NCBI RefSeq assembly: GCF_014650175.1
Contig: NZ_BMUL01000011.1
Location: forward strand, 187,841-251,840
DNA length: 64,000 bases
Reading direction: 5' to 3'
Source: Streptomyces termitum
GTDB taxonomy: Bacteria > Actinomycetota > Actinomycetes > Streptomycetales > Streptomycetaceae
This document shows positions 51,404 through 59,499 of the stretch, piece by piece; the stretch's first letter is position 1; each line of letters starts with the position of its first letter. The position numbers and the translations under genes were made by a program. The notes under the pieces were generated by a model, which saw only the letters and a program-made list of their open reading frames with translations, did not search any database and had not been told where the DNA came from.

Positions 51404-52035
51404 GTGCGCTCGCTCCTCTCGCCCTCGGCTCCGGCGCCGCCCCGGCACAGGCGCAGGGCGTCGCCCTGCTGGCGGCACAGACCCTCCTGGAGGCTCTCGC
51501 CGGAGCGGGCCGTGCCGATGGCCCAGACGCTCCCGTCGAGCTGCTCGATCAGCAGGACCTTGGGCAGGCCGCGCGGCGGCGGGCCCGCGGTGACCTCCCC
51601 GGTGCGGGCGTCGAAGATCCCCTCGTGGCAGGGGCAGTACAGCTCGCCCTCGCTGCCGCGCTCCTTGCGCCACAGGACGGCGCAGGCGAGGTGGGTGCAG
51701 ACGGCCGAGTAGCCCGCGAGGGTGCCGTCGGCCATGCGGACGGCGATGGCCCGGTCCTCGTCGCCGGGGTAGCGGAAGGCGAGGGACTCGCCGGGCAGGA
51801 TCCGGTCCGCGATCTTCTTGGGCTCGGGGGTGCCGTCCCCGTCGCCGTGGCGGTGCAGGATGCCGGAGGCGACGGCGACGCCGCCGACGGCGAGTCCGCC
51901 GGAGACGGTGGCCACGATCCGCAGGTAGTCGCGGCGGGTGGTGAGGGAGTCGGCGGCGATCCGGTCGTGCAGCGCCTCCTGGGCCGCGTCGGTGTCCCGG
52001 GACCCCTCGGCGGGCGGCTGTTCGGTGACGCTCAT
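51400..52035 (-). CDS. Rieske [2Fe-2S] protein with Tat-type signal anchor
   Basis: A 211-residue Rieske protein. TTRRDYLRIV followed by a hydrophobic stretch (about residues 33-60) is a twin-arginine signal/anchor, so the cluster domain should face outside, as in QcrA. Ligands are complete: C113-T-H115 and C134-P-C136-H137, with C118 and C136 for the disulfide. A C-terminal tail carries two more cysteines (GLCRQQGDALRLCRGG). It overlaps the ferredoxin gene start-to-stop. It probably passes electrons between quinol or the b-type subunit and an external partner, or the reverse. Confidence 0.93.
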   Translation of the reverse strand: MSVTEQPPAEGSRDTDAAQEALHDRIAADSLTTRRDYLRIVATVSGGLAVGGVAVASGILHRHGDGDGTPEPKKIADRILPGESLAFRYPGDEDRAIAVRMADGTLAGYSAVCTHLACAVLWRKERGSEGELYCPCHEGIFDARTGEVTAGPPPRGLPKVLLIEQLDGSVWAIGTARSGESLQEGLCRQQGDALRLCRGGAGAEGERSERT

Positions 52036-52631
52036 CTGACATCCACTCCGTTGATCTCTACGACCGGAAGGCCGCCGGGCACGGGCCACCGGACCTTGTC
52101 GGCGGGGACGACCATCGCCACGCCGGTGTGGACGACGACGTCGCCGAAGGTGAAGGAGTCGGCGACCTGGACGCCGGGGCGTTCGGCGCGGAGTTCGTCG
52201 AGGGTGCCGTAGAAGAGGGCGCCGGTGGGGCAGACGGTGGCGCACATGGGGGCGAGACCGTAGGCGGTGCGGTCGTAGCAGAGGTTGCACTTCATCTGGA
52301 GCTTCGCCTGGAGGTCGATCTTGGGCACGCCGAAGGGGCAGGCGTTGACGCAGTTGGCGCAGCCGATGCAGCGGGTGGTGTCGGCCTGCTGCACCACGCC
52401 GTCGGCGGTCACCAGGATCGCGTCGGCGGGGCAGACCTCGGCGCAGGGGGCGACGGGGTCCTCGCAGTGCATGCAGACGGTGGGAAGGGAGGCGACGGTA
52501 TGACCCTCGTCGGGGTAGTCGAGGTGGATCATCGACTTGCCGCGGTGCGAGTCGCATTCGCGGCAGGCGGAGACGCATGCCTGGCAGCCGATGCAGCGGC
52601 CCGGGTCGATGAAGATGGTGCGGCCCATCAT
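52032..52631 (-). CDS. Four-cluster ferredoxin-type electron-transfer subunit
   Basis: A 199-residue iron-sulfur protein of the DmsB/NrfC/FdnH type. Sixteen cysteines form four [4Fe-4S] sites: CIGCQACVSAC, CMHCEDPVAPCAEVCP, CIGCANCVNACP and CNLCYDRTAYGLAPMCATVCP. There is no signal peptide or C-terminal helix, so it stays cytoplasmic and would link the Mo subunit to the membrane subunit. It starts 6 bp after the Mo gene, and its stop overlaps the Rieske start. Confidence 0.95.
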   Translation of the reverse strand: MMGRTIFIDPGRCIGCQACVSACRECDSHRGKSMIHLDYPDEGHTVASLPTVCMHCEDPVAPCAEVCPADAILVTADGVVQQADTTRCIGCANCVNACPFGVPKIDLQAKLQMKCNLCYDRTAYGLAPMCATVCPTGALFYGTLDELRAERPGVQVADSFTFGDVVVHTGVAMVVPADKVRWPVPGGLPVVEINGVDVR

Positions 52632-52637
52632 GAGCGG

Positions 52638-54950
52638 TCAGCTCCTCTCCGCGGTGCCCCGGCCCTGCGGGGACGTGGGCGGCAGGGGGTCGGTGCGGGA
52701 CACCTGGGTCTCCGGGTAGGCGGGCTGTCCCGGGGCGGTCGGCGGGGCGGGGACCTCGTCGACGCGTTCGGCGGCCTCGATGCGGGCCGCGCACACCTTG
52801 TACTCGGGGATCTTGGAGCGCGGGTCGAGGGCGTCGATGGTGAGGGCGTTGGCAGCGGTGGGGACCGGCCAGTGGTAGGGGATGAAGACGGTGTCGGGGC
52901 GGATGGCCTCGGTGACCAGGGCGGGGAAGACCTCGCTGCCGCGGCGGGTGACGACGCGGACGGGGTCGCCGTTGCGGAAGCCGTGGGAGGGGTGGACCTC
53001 GACCCAGGGGCGGGGGGTCTGCTCGACGAGGGCGCCGAGCCGGCGGGTCTGGTTGCCGGAGAGGAAGTGGGCGACGGTGCGGCCGGTGGTGAGCGAGAGG
53101 GGGTACTCCTCGCTGTACGGGTCCATCGGCGGGTGCCACTCGACGACCTGGAGGTGGACCTTGCCGTCGGGGTGGTAGGTGCGGCCGTCCTCGAAGAGGC
53201 GGGGGGTGCCGGGGTGGTCGGTCGTCGGGCAGGGCCAGGCGATGCCGCCGGTCTCCTCCAGGCGCTCGTAGGTGATGCCGTAGTAGTCGTTGACCGTGCC
53301 GGCGGAGGCGATGCGGAGCTCCTCGAAGACGGAGCGGGAGTCGGGGAACTCGAACTTGTCTCCGGCGCCGAGCCGTTTGGCGAGCTCGCGGATGACCCAG
53401 GTGTCGGTGCGGACCCCGGCCGGGGGTTCCTGGGCCTTGTTGTGCTTGACGACGCGGGCCTCGGCGTTGGCCATGACGCCCTCGTCCTCGGCCCAGACGG
53501 TGACGGGGAAGACCACGTGGGCGTTGGCGGCGGTCTCGGAGAGGAAGAAGTCGAACTGGGCGTGGAATTCGAGGGTGTCGTACCCCTCCTTGACCGTGGC
53601 GTAGTTCGGGAGGGAGACGAAGGGGTTGTTGCAGATGCCGATGAGGCCGCGGATCTCGCGGCGCTGCATCTGCCAGACCATCTCCATCATGGAGGTGCCG
53701 GCGGGCGGCAGTTCGGACTCCTCGATGCCCCAGATCTCGCAGATCTGGCGGCGGTGCTCGGGGTTGGTGATGGAGCGGCCGCCGGGGAGCAGGTCGGACT
53801 TCTGGCCGTGCTCGCGGCCGCCCTGGCCGTTGCCCTGGCCGGTGATGGTGCCGTAGCCGGCGCCGGGCTTGCCGATGTTCCCGGTGGCGACGCAGAGGTT
53901 GATGATGGTGAGGCAGTTCTCGACGCCCTGGGAGTGGTGCTCGACGCCGCGGGCGTGCCAGGCCATGGCCCGGCCGGCGCCGGCGAACATGCGGGCGACC
54001 TGGACGATCTGCTCCTCGGGGACGCCGCAGACGGCGGCGGAGCGGGACGGCGGGTAGGCGGCGACGGTGGCCCTGACCTCGTCCCAGCCGGTGGTGTGGG
54101 CGGCGAGGTACGCCTCGTCGGTGAGGCCCTCGGCGACGATCACGTGCAGGACGGCGTTGAAGAAGGCGGAGTCGGTGCCGGGCTTGAGGGCGACGTGGAC
54201 GTCGGCGGTGCGGGCGACGGCGGTCTGCCGGGGGTCGACCACGATGAGGCTGGCGCCGCGGTCCCGCGCGCCCCACAGGTACTGGGTCATCACCGGGAAG
54301 CATTCGCCGACGTTGGAGCCGGCGATGAGGAGGCAGTCGGTGAGGAGGATGTCGGAGAAGGGGTTGCCGGCCCGGTCGATGCCGAAGGCGAGCTTGTTGG
54401 CGCCGGCGGCGGAGACCATGCAGAGGCGGCCGTTGTAGTCGACGTGCCGGGTCTTGAGGGCGACGCGGGCGAACTTGCCGACGAGGTAGGTCTTCTCCGA
54501 GTAGAGGCTGGCGCCGCCGAGGAGACCGAAGGCGTCGGCGCCGTGCTCGGCCTGGATGCGGCGGATCTCGGCGACGGTGTGGTCGAGGGCCTCGTCCCAG
54601 CTGACCTCGCGGAACTCCTCGTGGCGGCTGCGGCGCAGCAGCGGGGCGGTGAGCCGGTCGGGGTGGTTGACCTGCTGGTAGGCGTTGATGCCCTTGGGGC
54701 AGAGCCGCATCCGGTTGATGTCGTGGTTGCGGGGTTCGACGCCGAAGACCTTGCCGCCGTGGTCGACCCGCAGGTACATGCCGCACTGCACGCCGCAGAA
54801 GCAGCAGTGGGTGGGGACGAGGGTCTCCCCGTTCTGGTCGGCGTGCCAGCGGTCGGCGGGGATGCCTCCGGCGTCGCGGAAGCTGCGGGTGCCGGGCGGG
54901 GCGACGGAGGGGTCGAGCGGCAGCGCGCGGGACGGGTCGGTGGCGGTCAC
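52638..54950 (-). CDS. Molybdopterin oxidoreductase catalytic subunit (FdhA/NasC-like)
   Basis: A 770-residue bis-MGD enzyme. The N-terminal [4Fe-4S] site is C49-x2-C52-x3-C56-x27-C84. The probable Mo ligand is C177 in NGRLCMVSA. Downstream are cofactor motifs IAGSNVGECFPVM, VVDPRQTAVART, TGNIGKPGAGYGTITGQGNGQGGREHG and a C-terminal SLTTGRTVAHFLSGNQTR cap. No Tat signal is seen, so it is cytoplasmic. The family includes formate dehydrogenases and assimilatory or periplasmic nitrate reductases; Cys ligation fits either. Neighbouring pflB hints at formate and narK hints at nitrate. The GTG start follows the membrane-subunit stop directly. Confidence 0.93.
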   Translation of the reverse strand: MTATDPSRALPLDPSVAPPGTRSFRDAGGIPADRWHADQNGETLVPTHCCFCGVQCGMYLRVDHGGKVFGVEPRNHDINRMRLCPKGINAYQQVNHPDRLTAPLLRRSRHEEFREVSWDEALDHTVAEIRRIQAEHGADAFGLLGGASLYSEKTYLVGKFARVALKTRHVDYNGRLCMVSAAGANKLAFGIDRAGNPFSDILLTDCLLIAGSNVGECFPVMTQYLWGARDRGASLIVVDPRQTAVARTADVHVALKPGTDSAFFNAVLHVIVAEGLTDEAYLAAHTTGWDEVRATVAAYPPSRSAAVCGVPEEQIVQVARMFAGAGRAMAWHARGVEHHSQGVENCLTIINLCVATGNIGKPGAGYGTITGQGNGQGGREHGQKSDLLPGGRSITNPEHRRQICEIWGIEESELPPAGTSMMEMVWQMQRREIRGLIGICNNPFVSLPNYATVKEGYDTLEFHAQFDFFLSETAANAHVVFPVTVWAEDEGVMANAEARVVKHNKAQEPPAGVRTDTWVIRELAKRLGAGDKFEFPDSRSVFEELRIASAGTVNDYYGITYERLEETGGIAWPCPTTDHPGTPRLFEDGRTYHPDGKVHLQVVEWHPPMDPYSEEYPLSLTTGRTVAHFLSGNQTRRLGALVEQTPRPWVEVHPSHGFRNGDPVRVVTRRGSEVFPALVTEAIRPDTVFIPYHWPVPTAANALTIDALDPRSKIPEYKVCAARIEAAERVDEVPAPPTAPGQPAYPETQVSRTDPLPPTSPQGRGTAERS

Positions 54951-56081
54951 TTACTGGAAGCCCTTCTTGACGTGGGTGAGGTAGGCGTTGCCGCGCAGGA
55001 CGCGTTTGCAGCGGGGGCAGTACTCGGCCCATTCGTCGAAGTCGAGCTTGAGGTCCTTCATGGTGCCGCGCAGGTTCTCGACGTAGGCGGCGGTGTCGAT
55101 GGGCTCGTGGCAGCGGCGGCAGGTCTTCAGTTCCCCGTCGGCGTCCTTGTCGCGGGAGGTGTACTTGAACAGCTGCATGCCGACGGCGGCGGGCCGCTGC
55201 ACGATGTGGAAGAACTTCCCGAACGGGATGTAGATGAGGGTGAAGACGACCGAGACCATGTGGAGGACGGCCAGGAACTCGTAGCCGCCGCCGTGCAGGA
55301 AGATCGACGAGAAGGTGAGCAGGAGGCCGGTCACCGAGACGACGACCAGGGCGATCAGCGGGATCAGGTCGTAGGCGAAGCGCTGGCCGGTGATGGCGCC
55401 GCGGTCCTTCATGCGCCGCCACAGGAAGTAGGAGGCGCCGGAGATGACGAGGACGGCGGCGATGTCCAGGCCGTGGAACATGAGCCAGCCGATGATGTTC
55501 AGCGCGTTGAAGCCGAGGACCTTGAAGCCCCAGATCCGCATCTCGTAGCCGGGTCCGTCGCCGCTGCCGGAGGTGAAGGTGAACCAGCCCCAGGTGAGGG
55601 GGAAGGTGATGAGCGCGGCGAGGACGCAGCCCCAGAAGAGGAGCTGGTGGGCGGCCCAGCGGGCGTGCGAGCGGGCGCCGAGGAACTTCTGGAGGCCGAG
55701 GTAGGTGGCGATCATCTTCGGCAGGGCGGTGGGGGCGCGGCGGAAGTTGGCCGCGGAGAAGAAGGAGCGCCAGCCCTGGCGGAAGAGGCGCCGGGCGCCG
55801 GGGGCGGAGACCCACACGGTGTAGCGGTAGGCGACGCCGAAGGCGAGGAAGACGGTGGCGACGGCGTAGGGCAGCAGGGCCGAGTCGAAGTCGCGGAGCA
55901 GCCTGCTGCCGAAGACGATCGCGAGGATCAGCAGGGCGGAGACGGCGGCCCCGGCGAGGACGGCGCGGCGGCGCACGGCGGCGGGGGTCTGGGGCGCGGG
56001 GCCGTCCGCGGCCGGTGCGGCACCCGGGGCGGGCGGGTCCGGCGCGGGGGTGGGATCGGCGGTCTGCGGTGGCTCGGTCAC
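54951..56081 (-). CDS. Membrane subunit (b-type cytochrome-like, NarI/HdrE/DsrM type) with C-terminal CxxC pairs
   Basis: A 376-residue protein. A Pro-rich leader is followed by about six helices. His residues in ARWAAHQLLFWG, MFHGLDIAAV, AVLHMVSVVFTLIYIPFGKFFHIVQRP are placed as heme b ligands in NarI/DsrM-like proteins. The soluble C-terminus has CRRCH and CPRC about 36 residues apart. This is more like a zinc ribbon than a c-type heme, although CRRCH also fits CxxCH. It is the first gene of the Mo operon. The GTG at 56081 has TACCGT six bases upstream, giving a leaderless transcript after the pflA terminator. Confidence 0.88.
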   Translation of the reverse strand: MTEPPQTADPTPAPDPPAPGAAPAADGPAPQTPAAVRRRAVLAGAAVSALLILAIVFGSRLLRDFDSALLPYAVATVFLAFGVAYRYTVWVSAPGARRLFRQGWRSFFSAANFRRAPTALPKMIATYLGLQKFLGARSHARWAAHQLLFWGCVLAALITFPLTWGWFTFTSGSGDGPGYEMRIWGFKVLGFNALNIIGWLMFHGLDIAAVLVISGASYFLWRRMKDRGAITGQRFAYDLIPLIALVVVSVTGLLLTFSSIFLHGGGYEFLAVLHMVSVVFTLIYIPFGKFFHIVQRPAAVGMQLFKYTSRDKDADGELKTCRRCHEPIDTAAYVENLRGTMKDLKLDFDEWAEYCPRCKRVLRGNAYLTHVKKGFQ

Positions 56082-56087
56082 GGGGCC

Positions 56088-56093
56088 ACGGTA
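56088..56093 (-). promoter_or_regulatory. -10 element (TACCGT) of the Mo-enzyme operon, likely leaderless
   Basis: TACCGT is followed by six bases and the GTG at 56081. The Mo operon thus has its own promoter separate from pflBA. Confidence 0.55.
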
Positions 56094-56146
56094 GGACGCG
56101 TGTGCCTATTTAGCCCGTTTTGAACCCTTCGGGAGTGAACGCGTCG

Positions 56147-56176
56147 CGCCCCTTCCCCGGCGGGGGGGAAGGGGCG
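56147..56176 (-). terminator. Hairpin terminator after pflA
   Basis: A 12-bp perfect stem (56147-56158 with 56165-56176) and six-base loop, 20 bp past the pflA stop at 56196. It separates pflBA from the Mo operon. Confidence 0.75.
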
Positions 56177-56195
56177 TGGGAGAGGAGACCGACGG

Positions 56196-57014
56196 TCAGA
56201 CCGCGTGCAGGCCGTGGGCTCGGAAGACCTCGCGGGCGGACGCGACCCGCTCCGGGGAGGGCGCCGGGGTGTCGTGGAGGGTGAAGGTCTTCCCCAGCGC
56301 CTGCCACTTCGCCTCGCCCAGCTTGTGGAAGGGGAGGACGTCGACGCGGGACACGTTGCCGAGACCGCCCGCGAAGGCGGCGACGCCCTCCACGTCGGCC
56401 GGGTCGTCGGTCAGGCCCGGGACGAGCACGAACCGGACGTGCACCTCCCGGCCCAGGTCGGCCAGCCGACGGGCGAAGTCCAGGGTCGGCCGCAGCGGCC
56501 GGCCGGTCACCTTCCGGTACGTGTCGGGGTCCCAGGACTTGATGTCGAGGAGGACGAGGTCGGTGTCGCGCAGCAGGGCGTCGGTGGCGCGGACGCCCAG
56601 GAAACCGGAGGTGTCGAGGGCGGTGTGCAGGCCCAGCTCGTGCTTCAGGCGGTGCAGCAGCTCGCCCGTGAAGACCGGCTGGAGCAGCGGCTCGCCGCCC
56701 GAGACGGTGGCGCCGCCGCCGGAGGCCGCGATGAAGCGGACGTACTTCGACGCCTCGGCGATCACGGCGTCGGCGGAGGTCCGCTTCCCGTTCCGCATCT
56801 TCCACGTGTCCGGGTTGTGGCAGTAGAGGCAGGTCAGCGGGCAGCCCGACAGGAAGGTGACGAAGCGGGTGCCGGGCCCGTCGACGCCCGTCGAGAGGTC
56901 CCAGGAGTGCACCGACCCCTCGGACGGGCGGTGCGTCGCCGCGGCCGCCGGTGTGGCGGCCCGGACCGGTGGGACCTGGCGGACGGGGATGCCCGGACCG
57001 AGCAGCGTGGTCAT
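56196..57014 (-). CDS. pflA: Pyruvate formate-lyase activating enzyme (radical SAM)
   Basis: A 272-residue radical-SAM enzyme that installs the glycyl radical on PFL. The [4Fe-4S]/SAM motif is C58-x3-C62-x2-C65 (SGCPLTCLYCHNPDTW). GGGATVSGGEPLLQ is the SAM-binding GGE motif, and LLDIKSWDPDTYRKVTG and LVPGLTDDP are typical of PflA. The N-terminus has an Ala/Pro-rich leader of about 30 residues. The ATG at 57014 follows AGGAGGT. It begins 42 bp after pflB, so the pair is co-transcribed. Confidence 0.95.
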   Translation of the reverse strand: MTTLLGPGIPVRQVPPVRAATPAAAATHRPSEGSVHSWDLSTGVDGPGTRFVTFLSGCPLTCLYCHNPDTWKMRNGKRTSADAVIAEASKYVRFIAASGGGATVSGGEPLLQPVFTGELLHRLKHELGLHTALDTSGFLGVRATDALLRDTDLVLLDIKSWDPDTYRKVTGRPLRPTLDFARRLADLGREVHVRFVLVPGLTDDPADVEGVAAFAGGLGNVSRVDVLPFHKLGEAKWQALGKTFTLHDTPAPSPERVASAREVFRAHGLHAV

Positions 57015-57056
57015 GGCAGGACCTCCTGGGGGAGGAAGGGATGGGTGGGACGGGGT

Positions 57057-59327
57057 TCAGAGGGAGCCGTGGAAGGTGCGGTTGAGGACGTCGAGCTGCT
57101 GTTCGCGGGTGAGGCGGACGAAGTTCACGGCGTAGCCGGAGACCCGGATGGTGAGCTGGGGGTAGTTCTCGGGGTGCTCCATGGCGTCCATGAGGACGTC
57201 GCGGTTCAGGACGTTGACGTTCATGTGGAAGCCGTCGACGGCCGTGTAGCCGTCGAGGACGCCGGCGAGGTTCGCGATCCGCTCCTCGGGGGTGCGGCCG
57301 AGGCCGTCGGGGGTGACGGTGTGGGTGAGGGAGATGCCGTCCTCGGCGTCCTCGTAGGGGAGCTTGGCGACCGAGAGGGCGGAGGCGACGTAGCCGTGGG
57401 TGTCGCGGCCGTTCATCGGGTTGGCGCCCGGGGAGAAGGGCTCGCCGGCGCGGCGGCCGTCGGGGGTGTTGCCGGTCTTCTTGCCGTAGACGACGTTCGA
57501 GGTGATGGTGAGGACGGACTGGGTGTGCTCGGCGTTCCGGTAGGTGGGGTGCTTGCGCACCTTGCGCATGAACTCCTCGACGAGTCCGACGGCGATCTCG
57601 TCGGCGCGCTCGTCGTTGTTGCCGTAGGCCGGGTAGTCGCCGTCGATCAGGTAGTCGGTGGCGAGTCCGGTCGCGTCGCGGACGGGGGTGACCTTCGCGT
57701 ACTTGACGGCGGCGAGGGAGTCGGCGGCGACGGAGAGTCCGGCGATGCCGCAGGCCATGGTGCGGCGCACGTCGCGGTCGTGGAGCGCCATCTCCAGGCG
57801 CTCGTACGCGTACTTGTCGTGCATGTAGTGGATGACGTTGAGGGCGTGGACGTAGACGCCGGCGAGCCATTCCATCTGCGCGTCGAACTTGGCCATGACC
57901 TCGTCGTAGTCGAGGACCTCGGAGGTGAGGGCGCCGGTGGCGGGGCCGACCTGGGCGCCGGACTTCTCGTCGCGGCCGCCGTTGATCGCGTACAGCAGGG
58001 TCTTGGCGAGGTTGACGCGGGCGCCGAAGAACTGCATCTGCTTGCCGACGGGCATGGCGGAGACGCAGCAGGCGATGGCGGTGTCGTCGCCGAAGCGGGG
58101 GCGCATCAGCTCGTCGGACTCGTACTGCACGGACGAGGTGTCGATGGAGACCTTGGCGCAGAACTCCTTGAAGCCCCGCGGGAGGCTCGGCGACCAGAAG
58201 ACGGTCATGTTCGGCTCGGGGGCCGGGCCGAGGTTGTAGAGGGTCTGGAGGTAGCGGAAGGAGGTCCGGGTGACGAGCGGGCGGCCGTCCTCGCCCATGC
58301 CGCCGATGGACTCGGTGACCCAGGTCGGGTCGCCGGAGAACAGTTCGTCGTACTCGGGGGTGCGCAGGAAGCGGACGATGCGGAGCTTGATGATGAAGTC
58401 GTCGATGATCTCCTGCGCCCGCTCCTCGGTGAGGACGCCCGCGTCGAGGTCGCGCTGGAGGTAGACGTCGACGAAGGTGGAGGTGCGGCCGAGCGACATG
58501 GCGGCGCCGTTCTGCTCCTTCACGGCGGCCAGGTAGGCGAAGTACAGCCACTGGACGGCCTCGTGGCCGCTGGTGGCGGGGCCCGAGATGTCGTGGCCGT
58601 ACGAGGCGGCCATGGCCTTGAGTTCGCCGAGGGCGCGGATCTGCTCGGCGAGTTCCTCGCGGAGCCGGATGGTCTCCTCCAGGGAGCGGTTCCCGGCGGG
58701 GAGGGCGTCGAGTCCGGCCTTCTCCTCCTTCTTCACCTCGATGAGGCGGTCGACGCCGTAGAGGGCGACGCGGCGGTAGTCGCCGATGATGCGGCCGCGG
58801 CCGTAGGCGTCGGGGAGGCCGGTGACGATGCCGGCCTTGCGGGCGGCCCGGATCTCGGGGGTGTAGGCGTCGAAGACCCCGGCGTTGTGGGTCTTGCGGT
58901 GCTCGGTGAAGACCTTCTCCAGCTCCTCGGAGACCGGGTAGCCGTAGGTCTCCAGGGCGCCGGCGACCATGCGCCAGCCGCCGTAGGGCATGATCGCGCG
59001 CTTGAGGGGGGCGTCGGTCTGGAGGCCGACGATCAGGTCCTTGCCGCGGTCGATCCAGCCGGGGGCGTGGGCGGTGATCGTGGAGGGGATGTCGTACGCG
59101 ACGTCGTACACGCCCTTGGCGCGCTCCTCGGGGAAGCGGTCGGTGACGGCCTTCCAGACGGCGAGGGTCCGGTCGGTGGGCCCGGCGAGGAAGCCGGCGT
59201 CGCCCTCGTACGGGGTGTAGTTCCGCTGGATGAAGTCGCGGACGTCGACGGCGTCGCGCCAGAGGCCGCCCTTGAAGCCCTTCCAGGCCCGCTCGGTCAC
59301 CGTGGTCTCCGCAGGGGTGGCAGTCAT
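57057..59327 (-). CDS. pflB: Pyruvate formate-lyase (formate C-acetyltransferase), glycyl-radical enzyme
   Basis: A 756-residue enzyme converting pyruvate and CoA to formate and acetyl-CoA without oxygen. Catalytic cysteines C420-C421 (IACCVSAM) and the glycyl-radical loop RVSGYAV with G731 are intact. Length equals the E. coli enzyme (760). True PFL features such as W-x-G-F-K-G near the start and the DIIDxFIIKLRIVRFLRTPEYDELF block distinguish it from diol dehydratases. The ATG at 59327 is chosen because an upstream ATG (59486) would cross the narK terminator and the DosR-like box. Such an oxygen-sensitive enzyme is uncommon in Streptomyces. Confidence 0.95.
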   Translation of the reverse strand: MTATPAETTVTERAWKGFKGGLWRDAVDVRDFIQRNYTPYEGDAGFLAGPTDRTLAVWKAVTDRFPEERAKGVYDVAYDIPSTITAHAPGWIDRGKDLIVGLQTDAPLKRAIMPYGGWRMVAGALETYGYPVSEELEKVFTEHRKTHNAGVFDAYTPEIRAARKAGIVTGLPDAYGRGRIIGDYRRVALYGVDRLIEVKKEEKAGLDALPAGNRSLEETIRLREELAEQIRALGELKAMAASYGHDISGPATSGHEAVQWLYFAYLAAVKEQNGAAMSLGRTSTFVDVYLQRDLDAGVLTEERAQEIIDDFIIKLRIVRFLRTPEYDELFSGDPTWVTESIGGMGEDGRPLVTRTSFRYLQTLYNLGPAPEPNMTVFWSPSLPRGFKEFCAKVSIDTSSVQYESDELMRPRFGDDTAIACCVSAMPVGKQMQFFGARVNLAKTLLYAINGGRDEKSGAQVGPATGALTSEVLDYDEVMAKFDAQMEWLAGVYVHALNVIHYMHDKYAYERLEMALHDRDVRRTMACGIAGLSVAADSLAAVKYAKVTPVRDATGLATDYLIDGDYPAYGNNDERADEIAVGLVEEFMRKVRKHPTYRNAEHTQSVLTITSNVVYGKKTGNTPDGRRAGEPFSPGANPMNGRDTHGYVASALSVAKLPYEDAEDGISLTHTVTPDGLGRTPEERIANLAGVLDGYTAVDGFHMNVNVLNRDVLMDAMEHPENYPQLTIRVSGYAVNFVRLTREQQLDVLNRTFHGSL

Positions 59328-59427
59328 TGCCCGCACCGCCTTCTTCGAGTCGTTCGATCGCGTCGTTGCTTGCCTCCATTCCACTCCTCCCGGCCGGTCG
59401 CGGACGGCGGCATTGGTCACCGGCGCA

Positions 59428-59441
59428 GGGCCGTAGGTCCC
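59428..59441 (-). promoter_or_regulatory. DosR/DevR-like box upstream of pflB
   Basis: GGGCC-GTAG-GTCCC matches the core of the mycobacterial DosR motif (GGGAC-N4-GTCCC) with one change in the arms and correct four-base spacing. It lies 101 bp before the pflB start. Confidence 0.6.
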
Positions 59442-59456
59442 CTTTCCCGAGATGCG

Positions 59457-59484
59457 GAAAGGCCCCGCCGGGGCGGGACCTTTC
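59457..59484 (-). terminator. Hairpin terminator of narK
   Basis: A 12-bp stem with one mismatch (59457-59468 with 59473-59484) and four-base loop, 16 bp past the narK stop. pflB therefore needs its own promoter. Confidence 0.7.
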
Positions 59485-59499
59485 ACGGCGGGGCAGGGC

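Noticed and set aside
55080..55140. CRRCH in the membrane subunit as a c-type heme site
   Set aside because: A second CxxC (CPRC) follows about 36 residues later, which suits a zinc ribbon better; the side of the membrane is also uncertain.
52128..56123. 1331-codon open frame on the plus strand
   Set aside because: Antisense to four redox genes whose cofactor motifs are unmistakable.
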